Below are positions 31,345-40,923 of a DNA stretch of 49,289 nucleotides, piece by piece. Position 1 is the stretch's first letter. Every line of letters starts with the position of its first letter. The stretch is from an uncultured Collinsella sp. GTDB taxonomy: Bacteria > Actinomycetota > Coriobacteriia > Coriobacteriales > Coriobacteriaceae. Below the pieces are notes generated by a model, which saw only the letters and a list, made by a program, of their open reading frames with translations, did not search any database and was not told the DNA's origin. The translations under genes and the position numbers were made by a program. The stretch is from contig CABUJL010000002.1 in assembly GCA_902491915.1 (NCBI GenBank), positions 1 to 49,289 on the forward strand, in the 5' to 3' direction.

Positions 31345-34008
31345 CTCTTGGACTTTGAGGGCCTCGGCCAGGCTGACGCGCTTGATAGAGCGCGTGTGTA
31401 GCAGCGCCACGACCAGGTAGGTTGCAAAGCCAATGCCGACGCATGCAGCCATGGACCAAGCGGGCACGTAGATCTCGATATTGCCGTTGTAGGCGAGCAG
31501 CATCGAGCGGAAGATGGCCGTGAGCGAGCCAATAATGACCGGCAGGCTCAACACGAGCGACGCCGCCACGCACAGCGTGATCGAGCGGATGTACAGATGC
31601 GAAATCTCGCTATCACGATAGCCAAAGACTTTCATGTAGCTAATCGAGCGGGCGCTATGGTCGATCACGGCCTTGGTCAGCAGGTACATAAACAGTAGGA
31701 AGATAAACACCGCGAGCCCGACCATCATGCCGATCATTTTGCTCATCATACCGATGAACTGGTCGCCCACGGCGCGCATGTCGTCGGACGTGGTGTCGCC
31801 GGCAAAGTAGCGCGAATCGAGGTCGAGCTTCTCGTTGCTCACATAGCCGTTAAAGTAGGCGGCGTCGTTGTCGAACAGCTCATTAAAGTCGTCGATACTC
31901 ATATAGATATTCATGTCCGACTTGGAGCCCCAGGCGCAGTCCTTGCCCGCGTACTCAAGGGAATAATGCTCACCCTCGTACTTGTCGCTGAGCGTGACCT
32001 TCTGACCCTCGCTCCAGCCAAACTTATCGAGCAGACCACCGCCAAAGACGACGCGCCCATCGCCGACGTTGAGGTCTTTCCAATAGCGCGAATCGGATGA
32101 AATGCCGTAGACGGAAATCGTCTCCTCGCCATTTCCAGCGCCGCGGTCGTATTGCAGCTGGTAAACGGCGTATTTCTCGGCCTGTGCAATTGCGCCCACG
32201 CCGTTGTCGGTCGTATTGACCGGGTGGATATCGTCGTTGTCAGCGTCAATCTTGGAGGCCTTGCCGATCAGGCCGATGGCCTCATCGCGGTCGCAGCCGA
32301 GGGCATCGGCAAGATCGTCGAGGCGCGCGTAGAGCGCATCCTTCTTGTCCTGGACCTTGGCAAGCGCATCCTGCGCTGCGGTCAGGCTCTCGGCAGACGG
32401 AGATGCGGTCGCGGCATCGACTGCCGTCTGCGCCGCATCGGCCGCGTCGTCAAGCTCGTCATCGGCATCCTGGGCGGCGGAAAGCAGCGCGCCGTCAACC
32501 GACTGCAAGCGCTCGAGCGCCGACCACTGCTCGCGTTCCTCGGCAGTGCCCTCGAGCTCCAGCGGAGCCTTGAGCGTGTACTGGTGCTCGGCGACCAGGC
32601 TCGTCTCCAGGTTGTCCGCGTAGTGCGTCATCGTGGGCAGAATCGCCAGGCCAAAGAGCAGCAGCAGCGAGGCAAACGCAATGCCCACGAAGAGCGTGGC
32701 GAAGTTGCCCAGGTTGCGAAGGAAGATACGCAGGCGGAAGCGGGAAACAAAACCCATGCGCTCCGGCAGCTGCAAGCCGCGCTTGGTGCCCGATTTGCCG
32801 CTCGCCTCGTGACGAAGGAACTGCAGCGGCGTCTTGCCCATTTTGCGAAGCAAACCCACCAGCGTGATGAGGATGAGCGCGACGGCGGGAACCACGGCGC
32901 ACTTCACAAAGATCTCCCAGCTCCAGTACACCTGGAAAGGCGGCAGACTGTACGAACCGTAATAGAGGCTGCGCATGGGCTCGGTAAAGAACACAACGCC
33001 GAGCGCAGTGCCCAAAAACGCCGCGACCACGCCCACGATGGCGGGAAGTGCCAGGTAGTGCAGGACGATCTCGCGTCGACGATAGCCGCTGGCGAGCAGC
33101 GTGCCGATGATGGCGCTCTCCTCCTCGATGGTGGCGTCGGTAAGGACCACAAAGACGAACGCCATAATCACGATGATGATGTCGAGCAGCGTCATCCACA
33201 TCATGGAGTCGCCGTCCACGTCGTCGCGCGCATATCCAATGCCCTGGTTGGAATCGGCATCGATCAGATCGTCCACGCGCGCATCGGCTTCGGTCAGTGC
33301 CTCGACCATATCCTGCTCCGCATCGGTGCGGTCCGCGGTGGAGAGATCGCGATCGGCAAAGGTGAAGGAGTAGGTGTAGGCGGGTGCGCCGCCGGCGTCC
33401 TCAAGCGCGGCAAAGCCGGCGTCGGTGACCTCGGCCACGCCATAGGTGATGGTGTTCACCGTAAAGTCCGAATTGTTGAGGAACAGCGCCTGGCTATCGG
33501 GCTGGGTCATGATGCCGCAGATGGTGTAGGTGCGGCCCTCGAGCTCGACCTTATCGCCCGCGGCGAGGTCGTTGTTGGTGGCGAAGACGCGGTCGATTGC
33601 CACCTCATCGTCCGTCTTGGGCTGCCTGCCCTCACAGTAGGACGCGATATCGACCTTGGTGCGGTGCGCATAGGTGCGCAGCGTGCGCTTGGTGCCGTCG
33701 TCGCCGGCGGTCTTTTTGATGATGGCATCGATAGAGAAATTCTTGTAGAGCGTGACGCCGCCGACGTCACCGGCTGCATCCTCGGCGGCCTTGAGTTGAT
33801 CGTCGGTAGCCTCGAAGGAGGTGGTCACGCGGCCGTCCTCAATCGTGTACGCATCGCGCATGTCGTCGATAAGGCAGCCGATGGAGTGGGCCGCAAGCAA
33901 AAAGCCCGATGTAAGGGCGATGCTTCCGCACATAAGCAAAAAGATGCCCAGGTACTTGCCGATATTGCGGCGCAGCTCGCGCGGGAGACGTTTTGCGAGA
34001 GGTGTCAT
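31342..34008 (-). CDS. ABC transporter permease, FtsX/MacB type
   Basis: An 888-residue membrane protein with two FtsX-like permease units, each followed by helices. One helix is at the N-terminus, a three-helix block lies near 270-400 and another around 420-445. A large extracytoplasmic region (about 460-730) contains an Ala/Asp-rich coiled coil (ALSAAQDADDELDDAADAAQ near 505-525). The C-terminal three-helix block (about 740-880) has YMKVFGYRDSEISHLYI. ATG 34008 is chosen with AGGCGG upstream, 8 bases after the ATPase stop codon. With its ATPase it forms a MacB/YtrEF-like exporter or envelope mechanotransmission system; the substrate is unknown. The C-terminus ends inside a dispersed palindrome. 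Confidence 0.9.
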   Translation of the reverse strand: MTPLAKRLPRELRRNIGKYLGIFLLMCGSIALTSGFLLAAHSIGCLIDDMRDAYTIEDGRVTTSFEATDDQLKAAEDAAGDVGGVTLYKNFSIDAIIKKTAGDDGTKRTLRTYAHRTKVDIASYCEGRQPKTDDEVAIDRVFATNNDLAAGDKVELEGRTYTICGIMTQPDSQALFLNNSDFTVNTITYGVAEVTDAGFAALEDAGGAPAYTYSFTFADRDLSTADRTDAEQDMVEALTEADARVDDLIDADSNQGIGYARDDVDGDSMMWMTLLDIIIVIMAFVFVVLTDATIEEESAIIGTLLASGYRRREIVLHYLALPAIVGVVAAFLGTALGVVFFTEPMRSLYYGSYSLPPFQVYWSWEIFVKCAVVPAVALILITLVGLLRKMGKTPLQFLRHEASGKSGTKRGLQLPERMGFVSRFRLRIFLRNLGNFATLFVGIAFASLLLLFGLAILPTMTHYADNLETSLVAEHQYTLKAPLELEGTAEEREQWSALERLQSVDGALLSAAQDADDELDDAADAAQTAVDAATASPSAESLTAAQDALAKVQDKKDALYARLDDLADALGCDRDEAIGLIGKASKIDADNDDIHPVNTTDNGVGAIAQAEKYAVYQLQYDRGAGNGEETISVYGISSDSRYWKDLNVGDGRVVFGGGLLDKFGWSEGQKVTLSDKYEGEHYSLEYAGKDCAWGSKSDMNIYMSIDDFNELFDNDAAYFNGYVSNEKLDLDSRYFAGDTTSDDMRAVGDQFIGMMSKMIGMMVGLAVFIFLLFMYLLTKAVIDHSARSISYMKVFGYRDSEISHLYIRSITLCVAASLVLSLPVIIGSLTAIFRSMLLAYNGNIEIYVPAWSMAACVGIGFATYLVVALLHTRSIKRVSLAEALKVQE

Positions 34009-34016
34009 GGCGCCGC

Positions 34017-34742
<726 letters not shown>

Positions 34743-34824
34743 TGTTAGCCTCGTACTACTTTATGAACGTAATAGTAAACCTTGGCGAACTATTTTTGGA
34801 GCGAGGCCTGGAATTTATTTCAGA

Positions 34825-34855
34825 CTAGTCATTGGGGACGTTCTTAAATGACTAG
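34825..34855. repeat. GGGGAC-loop palindrome, CTAGTCATT copy
   Basis: Perfect 9-bp arms CTAGTCATT / AATGACTAG enclose GGGGACGTTCTTA. Confidence 0.85.
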
Positions 34856-34879
34856 CCGCTAGGGACACTCTTTCGCCAC

Positions 34880-34910
34880 CCGGCACTTGGGGACGTTCCT
34901 TATCTGCCGG
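34880..34910. repeat. GGGGAC-loop palindrome, CCGGCA copy
   Basis: Arms CCGGCA / TGCCGG enclose CTTGGGGACGTTCCTTATC, matching the unit at 18911-18941. Confidence 0.8.
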
Positions 34911-34915
34911 TAGCT

Positions 34916-34972
34916 GGGGACAGTCCTTGCCAGCCCGGCCGGCGAGCCGGCGAATCGGCAAAGACTGTCCCC
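34916..34972. repeat. Long inverted repeat built from two opposed GGGGACAGTC units
   Basis: GGGGACAGTCCTTGCC (34916-34931) pairs with GGCAAAGACTGTCCCC (34957-34972) with one mismatch. The spacer is itself GC-rich and foldable. Here the usual loop motif forms the arms. Confidence 0.75.
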
Positions 34973-34975
34973 GAT

Positions 34976-35008
34976 GACTAGTCGTTTAAGAACGTCCCCA
35001 GTGACTAG
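34976..35008. repeat. GGGGAC-loop palindrome, inverted copy
   Basis: Arms GACTAGTCgTT / AgTGACTAG (imperfect) enclose TAAGAACGTCCCC. It is in reverse orientation to the copy at 34825 and ends 5 bases before the stop codon of the ABC-2 permease gene. Confidence 0.75.
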
Positions 35009-35012
35009 GTGG

Positions 35013-36218
35013 CTAGGCGCGGGATTTGGCGCGTGCGAGGGCTAGGCCTACGGCGGCGATTGCCACGGCAAAGAGTGCCGTAACGCCCAGATCGCAGACG
35101 ATGTCGCCCAGCACGGTGGACGTCAAATCCGCGGCGAGCGCCTTGCTGATCGCGTCGTTCACCCAATACGTCGGCACAAAATGCGCCGCGGTCTGCACGG
35201 CTGAACCCATGAGCGACAGCGGCATCCAGGCGCCGCCCAAAAACGTCATGAGCATGCCAAGCAGGTTGCCCACGCCGTTGAGCAGCTCCTCGCGCGCACC
35301 CAGGCTCGAAAGGGCAAAGCCAACGGCCAGAGGCGTGCACGCCAGGGCAAACGTCGCCGCCAGCGCCAGGCACACACGACCCACGCCGACCTCGGCAACC
35401 GCGCCGGCAAAGCCCACGACGCCCATCATGCTCGACACAAACCAGATGCAGACGGTGAGCACTGCGGCAGCCGCGAACACGGCAAGCGAGCGCTGGCGCT
35501 CGGAGACCGGGCCGGCATCCATACGACGCACGCGCTCGGGCTCGTTCATGCCCGAGAACACCAACCCCACCGATACGATGACCGACGAGATAATCGCGTA
35601 CGCGCCAAAGTTGAAATACGACTCGAGCGTGGCGGCAGCCGTCGAGTCGACCTTGACCTGCTCGATCTGGACCTCCGCGCGCTTTGCAGCGGCATGCTCG
35701 GCGGCCTTGGCAACGTCGCCGTTAGAAGCAGCGGGCTCAAGCGCCGCCGCAGCGCCCGCGAGCGAGATCCAGCGCGAGGCCTCGGCAGACGAAAGCGCCG
35801 CCGCCATGGTGCCGGAACCGTAGGTCACGTCGAGCTTGGGCAGGGCCTCCCCCGCGCGGGCAGCCGCAACGAGGTCGTCCTCAAACTCCTCCGGGATAAA
35901 GAACACGCAGTCGGCGCTGCCCTTGGCGCTGTTGCTCTTGGAGAGCGCGTCCGCAAGGTCGTACGTATCGTCGCCGATGCCCGTGACCAGCTCAAAACGC
36001 GAACCCAGATGCTTGGTAAGCGCACGCGAAAGGTCGCTGTCGTCGCGGTCGACCACGATCACGTTAGCATCGTAGGGCTTGTACTCGGTGAGCTGCGACG
36101 AGTTCCAGCTCACCGATGCCGCGATGAATACGCCCATGAGCGAGATGAACACCGTATAGATAAGCAGGTAGAACGGGTGCGCCAGCGCCATGCGAAGCGC
36201 GGTCTTAAAGGTGCTCAT
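35013..36218 (-). CDS. ABC-2 type transporter permease (second)
   Basis: A 401-residue permease with the ABC-2/YhgE-like layout: an N-terminal helix (about 16-35), an extracytoplasmic domain (about 40-190), and five or six helices to the end. ATG 36218 is chosen because AAGGAG precedes it; it overlaps the end of the upstream permease gene by 14 bases, so the two are co-translated. The two permeases probably form a heterodimeric exporter channel with the ATPase further upstream. The substrate is unknown; drug, lantibiotic or lipid exporters share this organisation. Confidence 0.87.
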   Translation of the reverse strand: MSTFKTALRMALAHPFYLLIYTVFISLMGVFIAASVSWNSSQLTEYKPYDANVIVVDRDDSDLSRALTKHLGSRFELVTGIGDDTYDLADALSKSNSAKGSADCVFFIPEEFEDDLVAAARAGEALPKLDVTYGSGTMAAALSSAEASRWISLAGAAAALEPAASNGDVAKAAEHAAAKRAEVQIEQVKVDSTAAATLESYFNFGAYAIISSVIVSVGLVFSGMNEPERVRRMDAGPVSERQRSLAVFAAAAVLTVCIWFVSSMMGVVGFAGAVAEVGVGRVCLALAATFALACTPLAVGFALSSLGAREELLNGVGNLLGMLMTFLGGAWMPLSLMGSAVQTAAHFVPTYWVNDAISKALAADLTSTVLGDIVCDLGVTALFAVAIAAVGLALARAKSRA

Positions 36219-37392
36219 AGCGACTCCTTCCAAAGATCAGCGTAGCGGCGGCGACAAACACCAGGGCCATCAGGACGAGCGCGCCCGCGCGAACAGCGAA
36301 GGGCCCCAGGTCCTCAAAGAAATACAGGCGATTGAACATGTCGCAGATGAGCTTGACGGGGTTGAACCAGCACTCGGCCGGGCAGGCGCGGGCGACGTCG
36401 TCGGCAAGCGCCATCGCCGGCTCGCCGTAGAGGCCGGCGAACAGGGCGCACGTGGTAGCAAAGCCCGTGAGTATGCCGGACTTGGACGCCTTGCCGCCCT
36501 TAACGGGAAGCGTGCCCACAAAGAGCCCCAGGCCCGTGGCGGCAAGCGCGGAAGCGGCGCCGCCCACCAAACACAGCCCCTCGCGCCCGCCAAAGTCGAC
36601 GCCCACGACCAGGCGCACGTAGCCGATTGCGATCGTCATCGAGGCAAAGGAGACCAGCCACGAGCCCACAAAGATACCGGCCAGCGACGCCGTCTTGGAA
36701 AGACCGCCCACACAGCGACGCGCGCCAAGGCCCGACAGATTGGGCTGCAGATCGACGACGCTCAAGGCGGCAAACTCGGCAGACATCATCGCTACCAGGC
36801 CAAAGAGCGCGTAATAGTAGATGACCGTGCCGTCGGGCGTGGTGCGCGTCAGGCTTACGCGGCGGGTGCCACCTTCGAGCGACAGGGCGCGCGCAACCGC
36901 CTCCGGGTCGGCGAGCGCCGCCGGGTCATCTTGAGCAATCTGGGCCATGAGCTCGGCATTTTGCGTATACGAGCTCGCCACCGTCTCAAGGATGCTGCGG
37001 TCGGTGAGCACCGACGAGGCGCGCGAGCTGTTATAACTCGAAAGCAGTGTGAGCTTGGGTGTGCCCGCGACATCGACCGTGTAGATGCCCGCGACTCCGC
37101 CGGCCTTGAGAGCACGGTTCGCGTCGGCTGCATCGTCGCACTCGTGGATCTCGAGCAGCTGATCGTCGCCCTCCTTGGCAAGCGAGGTCGCCACGTCCTT
37201 AAAGGCCGAGGCGTCCCAGGCCTCGTCCACCACGACGGCAACCGGCACCGGGTCAATCTTGCCGTCGGAGCTGAGGTTCGCGAACATAAACATAAACATC
37301 GTGGAAAGCGCGATGGGGAAGAGAGCGCCCCAGACCCACGTGCTCGGCCGGCGCAGCAGCGTCTTGACCGTGGTGATGATGGTGTTGAACAT
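36205..37392 (-). CDS. ABC-2 type transporter permease (first)
   Basis: A 395-residue permease: one N-terminal helix (about 16-38), a soluble extracytoplasmic region (about 45-195) and six C-terminal helices, as in YbhS/YbhR-type ABC-2 permeases. ATG 37392 lies 9 bases after the stop codon of the ATPase gene. It overlaps the second permease gene by 14 bases. The pair is similar in layout but divergent in sequence, which suggests an asymmetric pore. If the ATPase gene is truly broken, this permease would lack its own motor. Confidence 0.87.
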   Translation of the reverse strand: MFNTIITTVKTLLRRPSTWVWGALFPIALSTMFMFMFANLSSDGKIDPVPVAVVVDEAWDASAFKDVATSLAKEGDDQLLEIHECDDAADANRALKAGGVAGIYTVDVAGTPKLTLLSSYNSSRASSVLTDRSILETVASSYTQNAELMAQIAQDDPAALADPEAVARALSLEGGTRRVSLTRTTPDGTVIYYYALFGLVAMMSAEFAALSVVDLQPNLSGLGARRCVGGLSKTASLAGIFVGSWLVSFASMTIAIGYVRLVVGVDFGGREGLCLVGGAASALAATGLGLFVGTLPVKGGKASKSGILTGFATTCALFAGLYGEPAMALADDVARACPAECWFNPVKLICDMFNRLYFFEDLGPFAVRAGALVLMALVFVAAATLIFGRSRYEHL

Positions 37393-37401
37393 GGCCGCCC
37401 C

Positions 37402-38339
37402 CTAGTCGCGCAGCTCGCGGCCGGTGATCTCGAGGAACACGTCGTTGAGGGTCGGCGGCTCGGAATAAATGCGGCCAAGCGCCACGTCATGCGAGCGCAG
37501 CGCATCGAGAATGTCCGTCAGGTTATGCGGGCTCGCCTCGCACGAAAACGTGAGCTGGCCCGCCGTCGCCGACAGGTCCAGGACATGTGGCAGGCTCGCG
37601 ACGGCACCGAGCGCCGCGCTCGGCACCTCGCCGACCTCGATCACGATCTTCTCGCCCATCTGAATCATGCGCTTGAGCTCGTCGTTGGTGCCCTGCGCCA
37701 GCACGCGCCCGCCGTCCATGATCATGATGCGGCTGCAGATTTGCTCGACTTCCTCCATGTAATGGCTGGTATACACCACTGTGGCGCCCTCGTCGCGCAA
37801 GCGGCAGATGCCCTCCAGGATGGCGTTGCGGCTCTGTGGGTCGACCGCCACCGTGGGCTCGTCAAAGAAGATGAGCTCGGGCTTGTGCGCGATGCCGCAG
37901 GCGATGTTGAGGCGACGCGCCAGGCCGCCCGAGAGCTTGCCGGGGCGGAACTTGGCAAAGTCGCCCAGCCCGACAAAGTCGATCGCCTCGTTCACCAGCG
38001 CGCGGCGGTGCTTGCGGTCGTTGACGTAGAGGCTGCAGAAATAGTCGATGTTCTCGCGCACCGTGAGCTCGTCAAACACCGCCACCTGCTGCGGCACCAC
38101 GCCGATGCGGCGCTTGAGGTCGTAGCGGGCGGGCGTCATGGGTTCGCCGAACAGCTCGATGGTGCCTTTGTCGTAGGCGAGCAGCTGCAAAATGCAGTTG
38201 ATGGACGTGGTCTTGCCCGAGCCGTTGGGGCCCAGCAGGCCAAAGATCTCGCCGGGGGCGATGCTCAGGTTAAAGTGGTCGAGCGCGATAAGATCGTCGT
38301 AGCGCTGACGAGGTTTTCGACGTGGACGATGCCTGTCAT
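37402..38339 (-). pseudogene. ABC-2 exporter ATP-binding protein with an apparent 1-base deletion near the 5' end
   Basis: From ATG 38339 the frame reads MTGIVHVENLV, the normal start of a NatA/YbhF-type ATPase, then leaves frame near 38307-38301. A frame one base off continues with RYDDLIALDHFNLSIAPGE, Walker A GPNGSGKTT, signature LSGGLARRLN, Walker B ELIFFDEPTVAVD and the His switch in VYTSHYMEE, to a stop at 37402. The downstream frame has no ATG or GTG before the Walker A. Adding a single A (GTCAGCGC to GTCAAGCGC) would give ENLVKRYDDL and a 312-residue normal protein. It is therefore either a recent null mutation, a sequencing/assembly error or, less likely, programmed frameshifting. 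A start at TTG 38190 would lack the Walker A and cannot be functional. Confidence 0.85.
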
Positions 38340-38536
38340 GAGGCGGCCCTTCTGTTGCTTGCGGCCCGGTACGATTGCATCATCGCAGGAGCGGACGGCG
38401 CGCACCAGTGAGCTTTGTCACGAGTGCGGGGGGCGGAGGCGAAACCCCCGCTCGTGCGAGCGATCGACGCCGATTTGCCGCGCGGGAGGAATGTCACGGT
38501 AGCGCAGGCGGCCCCTCCACCATGCGCGGCTTCGCG

Positions 38537-38551
38537 TACAATACCCGTATG
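38537..38551 (+). promoter_or_regulatory. -10 element suggesting a leaderless transcript for the kinase gene
   Basis: TACAAT (38537-38542) lies 6 bases before ATG 38549, and no Shine-Dalgarno sequence is present. The expected transcription start falls on or next to the A of ATG. No clear -35 is seen. Confidence 0.5.
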
Positions 38552-39694
38552 AACAGGCTTTTCGACAAATCGATCGTGCTGGCGTGCTGTATTGCGGCCG
38601 CCGTGGGTCTTGCTGTGGACGCTCGCTTGGTCGCGGCGTTTTGCCTTGGCGTTATTGCCACCTCGCTGGCCGAGGTCGCACAGGGAAACCGCGCCCGCCG
38701 TGCGAACGAGGCCGCGAGCTACGCTTACGTCATCGCGGCTGTCTTCGTGCCGCCGTTTGTGCCGTTTGCGCCTCTCGCCCTCTATGACATCGCGCGGCGC
38801 GTGCGCCGTGAACGCATCTGGCCCGCGCTGGCGATTGGCGCCGTGTTTGTCTGCGCGCTTGTCGCGGACCTTCGCGGCGGCGCGCTCACCACCCGAACGC
38901 TCCTGCTAACCGCCATCCTTTCGGTTGCCGCCACCTTGCTATCGCTACGTACCGCCCAGCTGGAGCGCGAGCAACAGCGCATGCGCCGTACCCGCGACGG
39001 GCTGCAAGAACGAGCCCTCGCGCTCGAAGCGCGCAACCGCGACCTTGCCGACCGCCAGGACTACGAAGTCGAGCTCGCGACGCTCGCCGAACGCGCCCGC
39101 ATCGCGCGCGAGATCCACGATAACGTCGGACACCAGCTCACGCGCGCCTCACTGCAGGCTGAAGCCCTGCGCGTGGTCCATGCCGACGAGCCTGGCGTCG
39201 CCGCCGATTTCGCCGACGTTAAACGCACGGTTGACGAGGCGCTCCAGCTTGTGCGCATCAGCGTCCACGCGCTCAACGACAACGCCGTCGACCTTTCCGT
39301 GCAGCTCGAACGCATTGTTGAAGGCGCGCGCTCGGACGGCGGCCCGCAGATTGAGCTTGAAGTTTTGGCCGAGCATGCGCCCGCAAATGTCGCCAACTGC
39401 TTTGCAGCGGTCCTGCGCGAGGCGCTCTCCAATACCATGCGCCACGCTTGCGCCCAGACCGTCACCGTACGATGCATGGAGCATCCGTCGTTTTACCAGC
39501 TTGTCGTTACCGACGATGGCGCTGGTGGGGTCCACGCAAGCGGCCGCGGCGCTGCGGAGGGCATGGGGCTCGCCTCCATGCGCGAGCGCATCGAGGCGCT
39601 TGGCGGCACCTTCACCGCCGGCCCGCGTGCCAGCGCCGGCGGCTGGCGCGTGTTTGCCACCGTTCCCAAACAGCAAGGAGATGAGGGCCGATGA
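38549..39694 (+). CDS. Sensor histidine kinase (HisKA_3, DesK/LiaS-like)
   Basis: A 381-residue kinase from ATG 38549. About five membrane helices (1-140) are followed by a coiled coil (LEREQQRMRRTRDGLQERAL). The phosphoacceptor helix is AREIHDNVGHQLTRASLQ, and a GHKL ATPase domain ends the protein (N-box REALSNTMRHA, DDGAGG, GLASMRERIEALGG). The small sensor region without an outside domain is typical of kinases that watch the membrane or an ABC transporter. It diverges from the ABC-2 operon and overlaps its response regulator by 4 bases (ATGA). Control of the adjacent exporter is inference. Confidence 0.9.
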   Translation: MNRLFDKSIVLACCIAAAVGLAVDARLVAAFCLGVIATSLAEVAQGNRARRANEAASYAYVIAAVFVPPFVPFAPLALYDIARRVRRERIWPALAIGAVFVCALVADLRGGALTTRTLLLTAILSVAATLLSLRTAQLEREQQRMRRTRDGLQERALALEARNRDLADRQDYEVELATLAERARIAREIHDNVGHQLTRASLQAEALRVVHADEPGVAADFADVKRTVDEALQLVRISVHALNDNAVDLSVQLERIVEGARSDGGPQIELEVLAEHAPANVANCFAAVLREALSNTMRHACAQTVTVRCMEHPSFYQLVVTDDGAGGVHASGRGAAEGMGLASMRERIEALGGTFTAGPRASAGGWRVFATVPKQQGDEGR

Positions 39695-40320
39695 GGCTCA
39701 TCGTTGTCGACGACGACCGCTTGGTGGTCGATTCGCTCAAGATTATCCTGGGCGCCCAGCCGCAGATCGAAGTGGTGGGCACCGGCGCCAATGGCGACGA
39801 GGCGGTCGCGCTCTACAGCAAGCACGCGCCCGACATCGCGCTGCTCGACATTCAGATGCCGGGACGCGACGGCCTTTCGGCGGCACGCGAAATCCTTGAG
39901 CGCGACCCCACGGCGCGCGTGGTGTTTCTGACGACATTCTCGGATGACGAGTACATTGTGTCGGCGCTTAAACTGGGCGCCCGCGGCTACCTGATCAAGA
40001 CCGATGTCGCCGCCATTCCGCCGGCGTTGGCGCAGGTCATGGACGGCAAACGCGTGCTCGAGGGTAAGGCGATCGAAGATGTTGACTTTGACGGGATGGG
40101 CGACAAGACGGGCACGCCCCACCGGCCCGCGGCTTTTGCCAGCCTGACCGACCGCGAGTTCGAAGTCGCCGAGCTCATCGCCCGCGGCCTCGACAACAAG
40201 GAGATCGCCACCACCGCCTACATGGGCGAAGGCACGGTGCGCAACCACATCAGCTCGATCCTGGCAAAGATGGGCCTGCGCAACCGCACGCAGATCGCTA
40301 TCGCCTACCTGCGAGGGTAG
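39691..40320 (+). CDS. NarL/LuxR-family response regulator
   Basis: A 209-residue regulator with receiver acidic residues DDD near position 7-9, the phosphoacceptor in ALLDIQMPG (D54), a conserved Thr in FLTTFSD and Lys in YLIKTD. The C-terminal LuxR HTH reads LTDREFEVAELIARGLDNKE followed by the recognition helix GEGTVRNHISSILAKMG. It is translationally coupled to the kinase upstream. It probably regulates the divergent ABC-2 exporter operon, by analogy with similar TCS-ABC pairs. Transcription runs into a set of hairpin-rich repeats that may serve as terminators. Confidence 0.93.
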   Translation: MRLIVVDDDRLVVDSLKIILGAQPQIEVVGTGANGDEAVALYSKHAPDIALLDIQMPGRDGLSAAREILERDPTARVVFLTTFSDDEYIVSALKLGARGYLIKTDVAAIPPALAQVMDGKRVLEGKAIEDVDFDGMGDKTGTPHRPAAFASLTDREFEVAELIARGLDNKEIATTAYMGEGTVRNHISSILAKMGLRNRTQIAIAYLRG

Positions 40321-40380
40321 TTGCCCGAAGACCGACCGTTCCGGCATAGCAAAATGGCTGCTACCGATTTAATGCCATTT

Positions 40381-40534
40381 CAAAACCATGCCGGATTACG
40401 GGGCTAAACTCAGGGCCCCCATCCATACCCGCGTTTTCTGCAAAATGACGGCTCGTCTACCTGCGGTTTTATTTTCACGAATATCGGCATGGTTGGGGAC
40501 TCGTGACTCAGCCCCGTAAACCGGCAGAGTTTTG
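40381..40534. repeat. Element B-left, 154-bp hairpin repeat
   Basis: Outer arms at 40381-40404 and 40511-40534 (CAAAACcaTGCCGGaTTACGGGGC and its complement, three mismatches). The inside keeps CCATACC...CGTTTT and a degenerate ACCTGCGGTTTT terminator-like hairpin. It ends with GCATGGTTGGGG, which pairs back to the CCATACC side. Confidence 0.85.
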
Positions 40535-40562
40535 TTCGGGCGGCCCTACACGAGTACTTCCG

Positions 40563-40608
40563 CAAGCCTCGCGGGACCAAAATGATCCGTCTTCTTCCGC
40601 CCGCGGAG
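40563..40608. repeat. Short conserved motif linked to element A (left copy)
   Basis: Core CAAAATGATCCG followed by a TCCGCCC-type tail. Related copies lie at 48518-48561 and 48756-48799, each beside an A element. Confidence 0.65.
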
Positions 40609-40624
40609 ATCGGCTGACGGCGCT

Positions 40625-40786
40625 CGCCACGAAATCGGCCCATCTACTACGTTTGACTCGATACCCCTGACCATACCTTCGTTTTGAACAAAACCGCAGG
40701 CGTTCTACCTGCGGTTTTGTTTTCGTGTTTTTTGGCATGGTTGGGGGTAAGGGGCTAAACGTAGTAGATGGGCCGGTTTCGTGGCG
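40625..40786. repeat. Element A-left, 162-bp hairpin repeat
   Basis: Thirty-base outer arms (40625-40654 / 40757-40786) contain GGCCCATCTACTACGTTT with a single mismatch. The centre carries a perfect AAAACCGCAGG / CCTGCGGTTTT hairpin followed by TGTTTT, which would act as an intrinsic terminator. Confidence 0.88.
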
Positions 40787-40812
40787 TGCCCTCCTCCCCA
40801 ACGCACAAAAGT

Positions 40813-40847
40813 GCCGCCACGGAGGAGGGAGATGCCTCCGTGGCGGC
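40813..40847. terminator. Hairpin h1 downstream of the adhesin
   Basis: A perfect 13-bp stem GCCGCCACGGAGG / CCTCCGTGGCGGC with a 9-base loop. Confidence 0.7.
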
Positions 40848-40857
40848 TGGGGGTAGG

Positions 40858-40881
40858 GGTAGGGCGGGATTTAGCCCTACC
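40858..40881. terminator. Hairpin h2 downstream of the adhesin
   Basis: An 8-bp stem GGTAGGGC / GCCCTACC with an 8-base loop. Confidence 0.5.
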
Positions 40882-40885
40882 CGGC

Positions 40886-40911
40886 CGCCCGGGGCCTTTT
40901 GGCCCCGGGCG
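40886..40911 (-). terminator. Hairpin h3, probable adhesin terminator
   Basis: A perfect 11-bp stem CGCCCGGGGCC / GGCCCCGGGCG with a 4-base loop, 12 bases past the adhesin stop codon. No U-tract, but very stable. Confidence 0.7.
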
Positions 40912-40923
40912 CTGTCGACGTGC

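Larger units (their letters stand above)
40321..40923. other. 603-bp non-coding repeat region left of the adhesin gene
   Basis: Contains repeat elements B-left and A-left, a short conserved motif between them, and three GC-rich hairpins next to the adhesin stop codon (all listed separately). No ORF is believable. Confidence 0.7.

Noticed and set aside
37402..38190. ABC ATPase starting at TTG 38190
   Set aside because: This start would remove the Walker A motif, which is encoded just upstream in the same frame; a frameshifted longer gene explains the data better.
36190..38502. 770-aa plus-strand ORF antisense to the ABC-2 operon
   Set aside because: Long only because of GC bias in the third position; no recognisable domain.
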